Assembly (NCBI GenBank): GCA_000433635.1
Contig: HF997880.1
Location: 1-6,098 of the forward strand
Length of the DNA stretch: 6,098 nucleotides
Reading direction: 5' to 3'
Source: Ruminococcus sp. CAG:254
GTDB taxonomy: Bacteria; Bacillota; Clostridia; Oscillospirales; Ruminococcaceae
The first letter of the stretch is position 1. Each line of letters begins with the position of its first letter. The notes under the pieces are model-generated. The model saw only the letters and a list, made by a program, of their open reading frames with translations. It ran no database searches and was not told the DNA's origin. Positions 1 to 6,098 of the stretch are shown piece by piece. Position numbers and translations under genes: made by a program.

Positions 1-18
1 TGCCATTCAAGAGCCGTT

Positions 19-306
19 TTAAGTTAATGACATTGCCTGCTCCCGAACACCAGGAACTTTTTGCAGTTCCACGGGGTCTGCATCCAGAACACCTGCCAGC
101 GAGTGAAATTCTTTCAGTAGCTGGTGTGCAATGGGGTTGGTATTCACACGAGGCAGGGCATAAAACAACAGCAATTCTAAAATTTCATGCTCCTGAAAGC
201 CCGAAAATCCGCAGGTTAAGTAACGTTTCCGCATGCGGCTGCGGTGTCCCTGATTGAGATTTTTCTTTGGTGCTTGCTTGGCATCTGTTTCTTCCTTTTC
301 TGTCAT
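19..306 (-). CDS. radC: RadC-like protein, N-terminal region only (early stop, possibly a broken gene)
   Basis: This 95-residue product matches the N-terminal part of the RadC/UPF0758 family. It has the GHRSRMRKRYL stretch (residues 20-30), then GFQEHEILELLLFYALPR (36-53), NPIAHQLL (57-64) and a helix-hairpin-helix-like VPGVREQ (84-90). Family members usually run to about 220 residues and carry a C-terminal JAB/MPN metal-binding domain (HxHPSG type). Here a TAA at 19-21 ends the frame and another in-frame TGA follows at 7-9, so that domain is absent from this frame. Another frame reads NVINLKRLLNG from 34 to the window edge, which would fit a frameshift, but the missing downstream sequence prevents proof. 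The start at 304-306 is supported by GAGGTGA (314-320), 7 nt upstream. The cellular role of RadC is uncertain; the old DNA-repair label is doubtful. Family assignment is firm, the gene's intactness is not. Confidence 0.75.
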   Translation of the reverse strand: MTEKEETDAKQAPKKNLNQGHRSRMRKRYLTCGFSGFQEHEILELLLFYALPRVNTNPIAHQLLKEFHSLAGVLDADPVELQKVPGVREQAMSLT

Positions 307-343
307 TTTGTCCTCACCTCTTTAAAAAATACGAAAAAAATCC

Positions 344-372
344 TTTTCTTTTTCCTGAATTTATGGTATACT
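344..372 (+). promoter_or_regulatory. Putative extended -10 promoter of the pseudouridine synthase gene
   Basis: TGGTATACT at 364-372 is a good extended -10 element (TGn plus TATACT). The -35 position, 17 bp upstream at 344-349 (TTTTCT), matches TTGACA poorly, as is common when an extended -10 is present. Transcription would start near 379, giving a 5' leader of about 43 nt. This is inference from sequence only. No convincing promoter for the divergent RadC-like gene was found in the same interval. Confidence 0.5.
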
Positions 373-387
373 CAAATAGAAGTTTTA

Positions 388-411
388 GAAGGGAGTTCGC
401 AATGCTGCGAA
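388..411 (+). promoter_or_regulatory. Shine-Dalgarno plus hairpin in the 5' leader of the pseudouridine synthase gene
   Basis: A good Shine-Dalgarno site, GAAGGGAG (388-395), lies 26 nt before the synthase ATG at 422, too far for normal use. It is followed at once by a perfect inverted repeat, TTCGCA (396-401) and TGCGAA (406-411), with a four-base loop ATGC. If the hairpin folds, the effective distance from the Shine-Dalgarno site to ATG 422 falls to 10 nt, close to the 11 nt seen for gatC, gatA and gatB in this window. The bases are seen directly; the regulatory role is inference. Alternatively the Shine-Dalgarno site serves the ATG at 402, which lies in the hairpin loop. Confidence 0.5.
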
Positions 412-425
412 ATCATCGTATATGA
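402..425 (+). CDS. Possible 7-codon leader peptide (MLRNHRI) coupled to the pseudouridine synthase
   Basis: An ATG at 402-404, six bases after the GAAGGGAG Shine-Dalgarno site, opens a 7-codon frame ending at TGA 423-425. That stop overlaps the synthase ATG as ATGA (422-425), the classic layout for translational coupling. The peptide has no run of one amino acid that would suggest classical attenuation, so any function would lie in delivering ribosomes to the next start. It may be chance: the frame is very short, and the hairpin model for the same site does not need it to be translated. Confidence 0.3.
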   Translation: MLRNHRI

Positions 426-1405
426 AAACATTTCTGATTCAACCCAACGACAGCGACCAACGACTTGACCGCTTTCTGAAAAAAATGCTGCCATCTCTGC
501 CAAATAGCCTGCTCTATAAAGCCATCCGGAAAAAGCAAATCAAAGTCAACCGGAAACGCTGCACCGGAGAAACTCGCCTGCAAACCGGCGATGAAATTGC
601 AATTTTTCTGCCGGATGACTGCCTACAGCCTGCTGCCCCAGCAGCAGAGAAAAAGTCCGTGCATGGCAATGCAGAATCGCTTTCCGTCTGCTATGAGGAT
701 GCCCATCTTTTAGTGTTGTATAAGCCCATTGGAATGCTGGTGCACAGTGATGCCGGACACGCTGACCACTGCTTAGTGGACAACTTACACGCCTACTTAC
801 AGCAGAAAGGCGACTACCACCCCGAACAGGAGCAGAGCTTTGCCCCTGCCATCTGCAATCGCTTAGACCGCAACACAGAGGGCTTGGTACTAGCTGCGAA
901 AGAGGCTGCGACCTTACGGGAACTGAACCGCCTGATTCGGGAAAACCGTATCCAAAAGACCTATCTCTGTGTTTTGACTGCAACACCGCCGAAGCAAACC
1001 GACATCCTACACGCTTACCACTGGAAAGATGAAAAGACGAATACGGTTACCATTTCCGACCATCCCAAAGCAGGCTATCGGGAAATCATCACGGAATATC
1101 GGGTGTTGCAGCAGCAAAACGGTCTTTGTCTGGCAGAAATCACCCTGCACACCGGACGCACCCATCAAATCCGTGCTCATATGGCACATATCCATGCACC
1201 CCTCGCCGGAGATTCCAAATATGGCGACCGCCGAAAAAACGAATCGCTGCACCTCAAGCATCAATTGCTTTGTGCCTATCAGCTGCAATTCCATCCGGAG
1301 GCGGATTCCTGTCTTGCTTACCTGAACGGGAAAACGGTGACTGCTTCCCTGCCGGATTTTGTATCCCGATTCTTTCCGACATTTTCCAGCAAAAACAGAA
1401 AATAA
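422..1405 (+). CDS. RluA-family 23S rRNA/tRNA pseudouridine synthase
   Basis: The 327-residue protein isomerises uridine to pseudouridine in RNA. An S4-like RNA-binding domain occupies about residues 12-62. The catalytic domain follows, with LYKPIGMLVHSD (99-110), the active-site motif NRLDRNTEGL (146-155, catalytic Asp149) and the conserved LHTGRTHQIRAHMAHIHAP (242-260) followed by GDSKYGD (263-269). The usual His of HRLDR is Asn here, a variant I believe is common in Clostridia members. Length and domain order fit the RluC/RluD branch, but the target uridine cannot be read from sequence, so no gene symbol is given. ATG 422 is the only plausible start: no ATG, GTG or TTG lies in frame between it and 392. 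It has no close Shine-Dalgarno site of its own (see the leader entries). The gene stands alone, divergent from the RadC-like gene and convergent with gatB. Confidence 0.92.
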   Translation: MKTFLIQPNDSDQRLDRFLKKMLPSLPNSLLYKAIRKKQIKVNRKRCTGETRLQTGDEIAIFLPDDCLQPAAPAAEKKSVHGNAESLSVCYEDAHLLVLYKPIGMLVHSDAGHADHCLVDNLHAYLQQKGDYHPEQEQSFAPAICNRLDRNTEGLVLAAKEAATLRELNRLIRENRIQKTYLCVLTATPPKQTDILHAYHWKDEKTNTVTISDHPKAGYREIITEYRVLQQQNGLCLAEITLHTGRTHQIRAHMAHIHAPLAGDSKYGDRRKNESLHLKHQLLCAYQLQFHPEADSCLAYLNGKTVTASLPDFVSRFFPTFSSKNRK

Positions 1406-1407
1406 GC

Positions 1408-1454
1408 AAAAGCATCCATCTGGTTCTGTGTGACAGCCAGACGGGTGCTTTTTT
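1408..1454. terminator. Bidirectional intrinsic terminator between the synthase gene and gatB
   Basis: AGCATCCATCTGG (1411-1423) pairs with CCAGACGGGTGCT (1437-1449) around a 13-nt loop, with one wobble pair and one mismatch on each strand. A run of six T (1449-1454) follows on the plus strand, just after the synthase stop. On the minus strand the stem is followed by TTTTGCTTATT-like sequence, weaker but adequate, 18 bases or more after the gatB stop. It lies in the 67-bp gap between two convergent genes, where a shared terminator is expected. Confidence 0.85.
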
Positions 1455-1472
1455 GTTGCGTTACTATTTGAT

Positions 1473-2909
1473 TTATTCGCTCAGCATCTTGGTGACAATT
1501 TCCTTGACAATGCCCGGATTTGCCTTGCCCTTGGATGCCTTCATACACTGACCAACCAGATAGCCCAGTGCATTGGTCTTGCCGTTCTTATAGTCGTTGA
1601 CCGACTTTTCATTGTTTGCCAGAACATCCTTTGCCAGCTGTTCCAGGAATCCCGTATCGGAATTTTGTGCCATGCCCTTTTCTTCAATGATGGCAAGCGG
1701 TTCTTTGCCTGTTTCCAATACGATTTGGAAAACTTTCTTTGCGGACGAGTTGGAAATGACACCCTTTTCTACCTGCACAATCAATTCTGTCAGACGCTGC
1801 GGGGTCAACGGGGTTTCACTGATTTTCTTGCCCGTATCGTTGGTGAACTTCGCAATATCCGACAAAATCCAGTTGCTGATGCTCTTCGGCTTGCATGTTC
1901 CAATGGCAATGCAAGCATCAAACATTGCAGACCGTTCCAAATCTTCTGCAATCAAAGTTGCATCTACCTGAGAAAGTCCAAAGTCCTTGACATACCGGCG
2001 AATCTTTGCATTCGGCAGTTCCGGAATGGATGCCTTCAAGGCAGCAATCTTTTCTTCCGGCACAACGATGGAAAGCAAGTCCGGTTCTGGGAAATACCGA
2101 TAATCCTGTGCATCTTCCTTGCTTCTCATGGTGTAGTTCATGCCCTTGGCATCGTCCCACCGACGGGTTTCCTGTGCAATCGTTCCGCCTGCTTCCAGCA
2201 CTTCAATTTGCCGCTTTGCTTCGTATTCAATCCCACGAACCGCAGCACTAAAGCTGTTGACGTTCTTCATTTCGCAGCGTGTTCCAAATTCTGTGCTGCC
2301 CTTCTTCCGAACCGATACGTTTACGTCGCAACGAATTGAACCTTCCTGCATCTTACAGTCAGAGATGTTCAGATACTGCAAAATGGACTTGATGGTTTCC
2401 AGATATGCCTTTGCTTCGGCACTGCTCCGGATATCCGGTTCGGAAACGATTTCAATCAGCGGAACGCCGCAACGGTTCAGGTCTACCAGAGAACCTGAGA
2501 ATGAGGCATCGTGCAGCAGCTTTCCGGCATCTTCTTCAATGTGGATTCTGGTCACGCCGATTCGCTTTTCTTCGCCGTCTACCATAATATCTAAGTATCC
2601 GTTTTCACAGAGCGGAACTTCTGCCTGTGAAATCTGGTATGCTTTCGGGAGGTCTGGATAGAAGTAATTCTTTCTGTCCTGCTTGCTGACTGCATTGATG
2701 GTGCAGTTCATGGCATGACCCATCTTAATCGCATATTCTACAACCTTTTCATTCAAGGTCGGCAATGTGCCCGGCATGCCCATACAAACAGGGCAAACCT
2801 GTGTATTGACTTCCAGACCGAATGCGTTCCGGCAGTTACAATAAATCTTTGAGGCGGTGTTCAATTCCGCATGGACTTCCAGTCCGACAACCATTTCATA
2901 ATCCTGCAT
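1473..2909 (-). CDS. gatB: Asp-tRNA(Asn)/Glu-tRNA(Gln) amidotransferase subunit B
   Basis: GatB (478 residues, full length) is the tRNA-binding and kinase-like subunit of GatCAB. It activates the glutamyl or aspartyl carboxylate on mischarged tRNA with ATP, so that ammonia delivered from GatA can amidate it. Visible marks are GLEVHAEL (9-16), YFYPDLPKAYQISQ (82-95), the signature LVDLNRCGVPLIEIVSEPD (141-159) and RCEMKNVNS (211-219). A YqeY-like helical tail runs from about residue 330 to the end. Four cysteines at 24, 26, 39 and 42 (CxC and CPVC) look like the zinc site found in many GatB proteins. The start at 2907-2909 is chosen because AAAGGAG (2921-2927) lies 11 nt upstream and family proteins begin at this point. 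An in-frame upstream ATG at 3032 would run through the end of gatA. gatA ends 28 bp upstream; gatB is the last gene before the terminator. Confidence 0.97.
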   Translation of the reverse strand: MQDYEMVVGLEVHAELNTASKIYCNCRNAFGLEVNTQVCPVCMGMPGTLPTLNEKVVEYAIKMGHAMNCTINAVSKQDRKNYFYPDLPKAYQISQAEVPLCENGYLDIMVDGEEKRIGVTRIHIEEDAGKLLHDASFSGSLVDLNRCGVPLIEIVSEPDIRSSAEAKAYLETIKSILQYLNISDCKMQEGSIRCDVNVSVRKKGSTEFGTRCEMKNVNSFSAAVRGIEYEAKRQIEVLEAGGTIAQETRRWDDAKGMNYTMRSKEDAQDYRYFPEPDLLSIVVPEEKIAALKASIPELPNAKIRRYVKDFGLSQVDATLIAEDLERSAMFDACIAIGTCKPKSISNWILSDIAKFTNDTGKKISETPLTPQRLTELIVQVEKGVISNSSAKKVFQIVLETGKEPLAIIEEKGMAQNSDTGFLEQLAKDVLANNEKSVNDYKNGKTNALGYLVGQCMKASKGKANPGIVKEIVTKMLSE

Positions 2910-2937
2910 GGATGTTTGTTCTCCTTTCGATTGTCCT

Positions 2938-4401
2938 TTAAAGTGTCTGTGGGATGCACGCAAACCCACCGCACAGCTGTTCATATGCATCTGCTGCCCG
3001 CAACAGCGTCTGTTCTGCAAACTTTGCACCAATCATCTGCATGCCAATCGGCAGACCGCTTGCAGTCTTTCCACACGGAACGCTGATTGCCGGCAAACCT
3101 GCAATGTTCACCGGAACGGTGCAGACATCGCCGCTGTACATCTTCAAAGGATCGTCTACCTGTTCGCCCAGCCGGAATGCCGGTGTCGGATAGGTCGGGG
3201 TGATGATAATATCACACTGCTGGAATGCGGCTGCAAATTCCTGTGCAATCTGCCGCTGCACCAGCTTTGCCTTCTTATAATAAGCATCATAGAAACCAGA
3301 ACTCAGTACGAATGTGCCCAGCATAATCCGGCGTTTTACTTCATCACCGAAGCCTTCGCTTCTGGTGCGTTCATACATATCGGTCAAGCCATCGTAATTC
3401 TTTGCCCGATAGCCATACTTTACGCCGTCAAACCGTGCCAGGTTGGAAGAGGCTTCCGCAGAGGCAATGATATAATAGGTATTGACTGCATATTCCGTGC
3501 TCGGCAGGGAAATTTCCTGTACCGTTGCACCGTTTGCTTCCAACTGATGAACCGCATCCATCACAGCAGCCTTTACGGTGTCATCAATGCCAGCACCGAA
3601 ATATTCCTTCGGCAGACCGATTTTCAAGCCTGCAACACTGCTGCCCTGCAAAGCAGCGGCAAAGTCCGGATAATCCCGATAAGCAGACGTTGCATCCATG
3701 TTGTCATGTCCGCAAATCAGGCTATACAGCATTGCCACATCCTTGACGGATTTGCCGATAGGCCCAATCTGGTCGAGAGAAGATGCAAATGCAACCAGAC
3801 CATATCGGGAAACGCTGCCGTAGGTCGGCTTCAGACCAACTGTTCCGCAGAACGAGGACGGCTGCCGAATCGACCCACCCGTATCAGAACCCAGTGTGAC
3901 AATGGCTTCGCCTGCTGCAACCGCAGCTGCAGAACCGCCGGAAGAACCGCCCGGTACACAGTCCAGATTGTGCGGATTGTGGGTCTTTTTGATGTAAGAG
4001 GTTTCTGTCGAAGAACCCATTGCAAATTCATCCATGTTGAGTTTGCCGGTGATAACCATCTTGGATGCCCGAATCGGCTGCATCACGGTTGCATCAAACG
4101 GCGGAACATAGTCTGCCAGCATCTTGGATGCACACGTTGTCCGTAACCCCTTTGTGGAAATATTGTCTTTAATGCCGATTGGAATCCCAGCCAACGGGTG
4201 CAGGGTTTCACCAGCGGCTCTTGCCTGGTCAACGGCTTCTGCCTGTGCCAGTGCATCTTCACACTGTGTCACATAAGCCCCCACTTTGTCTTCGACTGCG
4301 GCAATGCGTCCCTGTACCGATTGGCAGAGTTCCACTGCACTGCATTCCTTGTTTTGCAGCATTTCTGACAGCTTGGCGGCTGTCTGTTCATAAAGTTCCA
4401 T
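2938..4401 (-). CDS. gatA: Asp-tRNA(Asn)/Glu-tRNA(Gln) amidotransferase subunit A
   Basis: GatA (487 residues, normal length) is the amidase-signature subunit that hydrolyses glutamine and releases ammonia for GatB. The Lys-Ser-Ser catalytic triad is complete: Lys78 in GIPIGIKDN (72-80), Ser153 in GGSSGGSAAAVAAG (151-164) and Ser177 in GSDTGGSIRQP (171-181). ITGKLNMDEFAMGSS (117-131) is also typical. Arg358 (EVKRRIMLGT) and Asp425 (YSGDVCT) sit where the family's glutamine-binding residues are expected. The start at 4399-4401 has a strong AAGGAGG (4413-4419), 11 nt upstream. It lies 22 bp after gatC and 28 bp before gatB, so the three subunits should be made from one mRNA in the cytoplasm. 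Nothing is missing or odd. Confidence 0.98.
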   Translation of the reverse strand: MELYEQTAAKLSEMLQNKECSAVELCQSVQGRIAAVEDKVGAYVTQCEDALAQAEAVDQARAAGETLHPLAGIPIGIKDNISTKGLRTTCASKMLADYVPPFDATVMQPIRASKMVITGKLNMDEFAMGSSTETSYIKKTHNPHNLDCVPGGSSGGSAAAVAAGEAIVTLGSDTGGSIRQPSSFCGTVGLKPTYGSVSRYGLVAFASSLDQIGPIGKSVKDVAMLYSLICGHDNMDATSAYRDYPDFAAALQGSSVAGLKIGLPKEYFGAGIDDTVKAAVMDAVHQLEANGATVQEISLPSTEYAVNTYYIIASAEASSNLARFDGVKYGYRAKNYDGLTDMYERTRSEGFGDEVKRRIMLGTFVLSSGFYDAYYKKAKLVQRQIAQEFAAAFQQCDIIITPTYPTPAFRLGEQVDDPLKMYSGDVCTVPVNIAGLPAISVPCGKTASGLPIGMQMIGAKFAEQTLLRAADAYEQLCGGFACIPQTL

Positions 4402-4423
4402 GGTTTCGTTTGCCTCCTTGTTT

Positions 4424-4693
4424 TTATTCTACCGTCTTCGGAACGACCAGACAACCTGCCTGTACCTCTGGGGCATTGGCAAGCATCTCTTCCCGCTTGA
4501 ACTTGTGGTCTTTTGCAACATCTTCCCGCAGCCGCATTGCATTGTTCGGGTCTACGGTCAGGGTATCGCTCACATCCGGCAGATGATCCACCATTGCCAC
4601 GATGGACTCCATGTCCTTTTCAAATTTTGCAATCTGTTCCGGCTCAAAATGCAGCCGTGACAGCTTTGCAATGTGTGCAATATCAATTTTCAT
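4424..4693 (-). CDS. gatC: Asp-tRNA(Asn)/Glu-tRNA(Gln) amidotransferase subunit C
   Basis: GatC (89 residues, typical for the family) is a small protein that wraps around GatA and GatB and stabilises the complex. It shows HIAKLSRLHFEPEQ (7-20), the helical EKDMESIVAMVDHL (25-38), MRLREDV (53-59) and the conserved tail with NAPEV (73-77) and VVPKTVE (83-89). The start at 4691-4693 is supported by AAAGGA (4705-4710), 11 nt upstream. It follows ligA by 33 bp, a gap that also carries the end of a perfect hairpin, and precedes gatA by 22 bp. It is the first of the three gat genes, so signals in this gap could set the level of the whole complex. Confidence 0.96.
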   Translation of the reverse strand: MKIDIAHIAKLSRLHFEPEQIAKFEKDMESIVAMVDHLPDVSDTLTVDPNNAMRLREDVAKDHKFKREEMLANAPEVQAGCLVVPKTVE

Positions 4694-4716
4694 GGGATAA
4701 AACGTCCTTTCTTTCC

Positions 4717-4740
4717 AACCGGAAACTTACGCTTCCGGTT
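4717..4740 (-). promoter_or_regulatory. Perfect 8-bp hairpin spanning the ligA stop codon, ahead of gatC
   Basis: AACCGGAA (4717-4724) and TTCCGGTT (4733-4740) form a perfect inverted repeat with an 8-base loop. In the minus-strand mRNA the loop contains the ligA stop TAA (4727-4729), and the gatC Shine-Dalgarno site starts six bases beyond the stem. The following bases on the minus strand (GGAAAGAAAGG) are purine-rich, so this is not an intrinsic terminator for the operon. On the plus strand CTTCTTTTGT follows, so weak termination of antisense RNA is possible. Function is unknown. Confidence 0.45.
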
Positions 4741-6098
4741 CTTCTTTTGTATGTGCAAGCAGGTCTTGCTCTGTCCAAATTGGAATCCCGAGTTCCTCTG
4801 CTTTTTGCAACTTACTGCCGGCTTCTGCTCCGGCAACCACATAGGCGGTCTTTTTGGAAACGCTGCCGCTGACTTTTCCGCCGAACTGCTCAATCAATGC
4901 CTTTGCTTCGGCACGTTTCATCGTTGGCAGCGTGCCCGTCAGGACAAAAGTCTGATTTGCAAACCGCTGGTCAGTCTGCACCGCTTTGGTATGCTGCATC
5001 TGAACGCCGTACGCTTGCAGCTCTGCAATCAGATGTTGCATATGCGGTTCTCGAAAAGCCGCCACGACACTTTCCGCCATAACCATTCCAAATCCTTCGA
5101 TTTCCGCAATCTGTTCTGCGGTCGCCTGCATGATGGCGTCCATAGATGGGAACGCATCGCACAATAGTTTGGCTGCCTGCAAGCCGATGTTGCGGATGCC
5201 CAGCCCGAAAATCAGACGGGGCAGCGGATTTTGCTTGGATTTTGCAATTGCCTGCAAGAGATTTTCTGCGGATTTCTCCGCAAACCGATCCAATTGCAGC
5301 AACTGTTCCTTGGTCAATCTATATAAATCTGCAACCGAGTGCAGATAACCGGCTGTCTGGAGGGCAAGCACATTCTGTGCCCCCAGCCCTTCAATGTTCA
5401 TCGCATCTTTCGAGGCGAAGTGAATCATCCGCTTCAGCAGCTGTGCCGGACAATCCGGATTCGGGCAGCGGAGAGCACTTTCTTCCGCATCCCGAACGGC
5501 TTTCGTTCCGCAGACCGGACAAACTTCCGGCATTTCATACGGCACAGCATCCGGCAAATGCGAGGCGGAGCGAACCACTTCCGGAATGATTTCTCCGGCT
5601 TTCCGCACAATAATCGTATCGCCCAGACAAATGCCCTTTTCTGTGATGAAATCCTGATTGTGCAGCGTTGCACGGGAAACGTCTGTGCCTGCCAGCCGAA
5701 TCGGTTCAAATACGGCAACTGGCGTGATGACACCCGTTCTGCCAACGCTGTTGAGAATTTCTAATAGCTTGGTTTCTTTTTCTTCCGGCGGGAATTTATA
5801 GGCAACTGCCCACTTCGGTACTTTTGCCGTTGCTCCCATCTCTTCCCGCTGTGCAAAGTCATTGACCTTGACCACAACGCCGTCAATGTCATAGGGCAAG
5901 TCGGTTCGTTCTGCTCCGACTGCCTGCAGGGCATCCAGAACTTCCGATTCTGTTGTGAGCGGTTCGGTCGCCTGTACCGTTTTCATGCCCAGCTGCCGCA
6001 GGTAGTCCAAAGACTGCCGATGCGTGGTCAGCGTTTCGCCGTCAATCTGCTGGACGTTGAAAATCAGGATATCCAAGCCACGCTTTGCCGTCACAGAC
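4727..6098 (-). CDS. ligA: NAD+-dependent DNA ligase, C-terminal two thirds (5' end outside window)
   Basis: LigA joins nicks with a 3'-OH and 5'-phosphate in duplex DNA using NAD+, in replication and repair. About 457 of the usual 660-670 residues are visible; the frame is open to the window edge, so the N-terminal Ia domain and the KxDG adenylation lysine are not seen. Numbering from the valine at 6092-6094, visible parts are nucleotidyltransferase motifs DGVVVKVN (71-78) and KWAVAYKFP (94-102). The OB fold follows, with VGRTGVITPVA (117-127) and ATLHN (142-146). A zinc finger has Cys192, Cys195, Cys210 and Cys215. Helix-hairpin-helix repeats cover about 230-345 and a BRCT domain 378-450 (FVLTGTLPTMKR, AYVVAGAEAGSKLQKA). 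The GTG at 6092-6094 is an internal valine codon, not a start. It is the first visible gene of the ligA-gatC-gatA-gatB run; no promoter is visible for the operon. Confidence 0.97.
   Translation of the reverse strand, partial: SVTAKRGLDILIFNVQQIDGETLTTHRQSLDYLRQLGMKTVQATEPLTTESEVLDALQAVGAERTDLPYDIDGVVVKVNDFAQREEMGATAKVPKWAVAYKFPPEEKETKLLEILNSVGRTGVITPVAVFEPIRLAGTDVSRATLHNQDFITEKGICLGDTIIVRKAGEIIPEVVRSASHLPDAVPYEMPEVCPVCGTKAVRDAEESALRCPNPDCPAQLLKRMIHFASKDAMNIEGLGAQNVLALQTAGYLHSVADLYRLTKEQLLQLDRFAEKSAENLLQAIAKSKQNPLPRLIFGLGIRNIGLQAAKLLCDAFPSMDAIMQATAEQIAEIEGFGMVMAESVVAAFREPHMQHLIAELQAYGVQMQHTKAVQTDQRFANQTFVLTGTLPTMKRAEAKALIEQFGGKVSGSVSKKTAYVVAGAEAGSKLQKAEELGIPIWTEQDLLAHTKEEPEA

Noticed and set aside
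244..468. A 74-codon plus-strand frame with a hydrophobic N-terminus crossing the divergent intergenic region
   Set aside because: It starts at GTG inside the RadC-like gene with no Shine-Dalgarno site, and overlaps the start of the pseudouridine synthase in another frame. The hydrophobic run comes from T-rich intergenic DNA.
1665..2339. A 224-codon plus-strand open frame antisense to gatB
   Set aside because: Low-plausibility composition (Phe, Cys and Arg rich), no recognisable domain, and wholly covered by intact gatB.
2910..3032. A 41-residue N-terminal extension of GatB from an in-frame ATG at 3032
   Set aside because: It would overlap the end of gatA by about 95 bp, has no family similarity, and the ATG at 2909 has its own well-spaced AAAGGAG.
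2908..4146. A 412-codon open frame on the plus strand, antisense to gatA and starting opposite the gatB start
   Set aside because: The encoded protein is rich in Cys, Arg and His with no family motif, and the opposite strand is an unmistakable, intact gatA. The long open frame is a by-product of gatA codon use.
4717..4740. The ligA-gatC hairpin as an intrinsic terminator of the operon
   Set aside because: In the direction of ligA transcription the stem is followed by purine-rich sequence, not a T-run, and the gatC ribosome site follows immediately.
6092..6094. GTG as the start of ligA
   Set aside because: The frame stays open to the window edge and the residues around it match the interior of the LigA adenylation domain; about 200 N-terminal residues lie outside.

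Overview
The window is housekeeping DNA from what looks like a Firmicute, most likely a Clostridia/Ruminococcaceae-type bacterium. This is inferred from the GatCAB amidotransferase, the NAD+-dependent DNA ligase, strong AAGGAGG-like Shine-Dalgarno sites and the Clostridia-like flavour of the proteins; no 16S or other decisive marker is present. Base composition looks even throughout. I see no mobile element, CRISPR array, tRNA or rRNA.

Layout. At the left edge, on the minus strand, lies the N-terminal part of a RadC-like protein, stopped after 95 codons, 19 bases from the window edge. A 115-bp divergent intergenic region (307-421) separates it from a plus-strand RluA-family pseudouridine synthase gene (422-1405). 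This region holds an extended -10 promoter, a good Shine-Dalgarno site placed too far from the start codon, and a perfect 6-bp hairpin. It also holds a 7-codon mini-ORF whose stop overlaps the synthase start as ATGA. The pseudouridine synthase gene converges with a long minus-strand operon, and the 67 bp between them contain one stem-loop that can serve as terminator for both sides.

The rest (1473-6098) is a minus-strand operon that reads, in transcription order, ligA (5' end outside the window), gatC, gatA, gatB. The gaps are only 33, 22 and 28 bp, and each gat gene has its own Shine-Dalgarno site 11 nt from its ATG. GatC, GatA and GatB together form the tRNA-dependent amidotransferase that converts Glu-tRNA(Gln) and/or Asp-tRNA(Asn) to the correctly charged tRNAs. 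LigA seals nicks in DNA during replication and repair. Clustering of ligA with gatCAB is known in other Firmicutes.

I did not find a previously undescribed system. The points most worth a second look are the translation-start architecture of the pseudouridine synthase gene, the early stop in the RadC-like gene, and a perfect 8-bp hairpin that puts the ligA stop codon in its loop just ahead of gatC.
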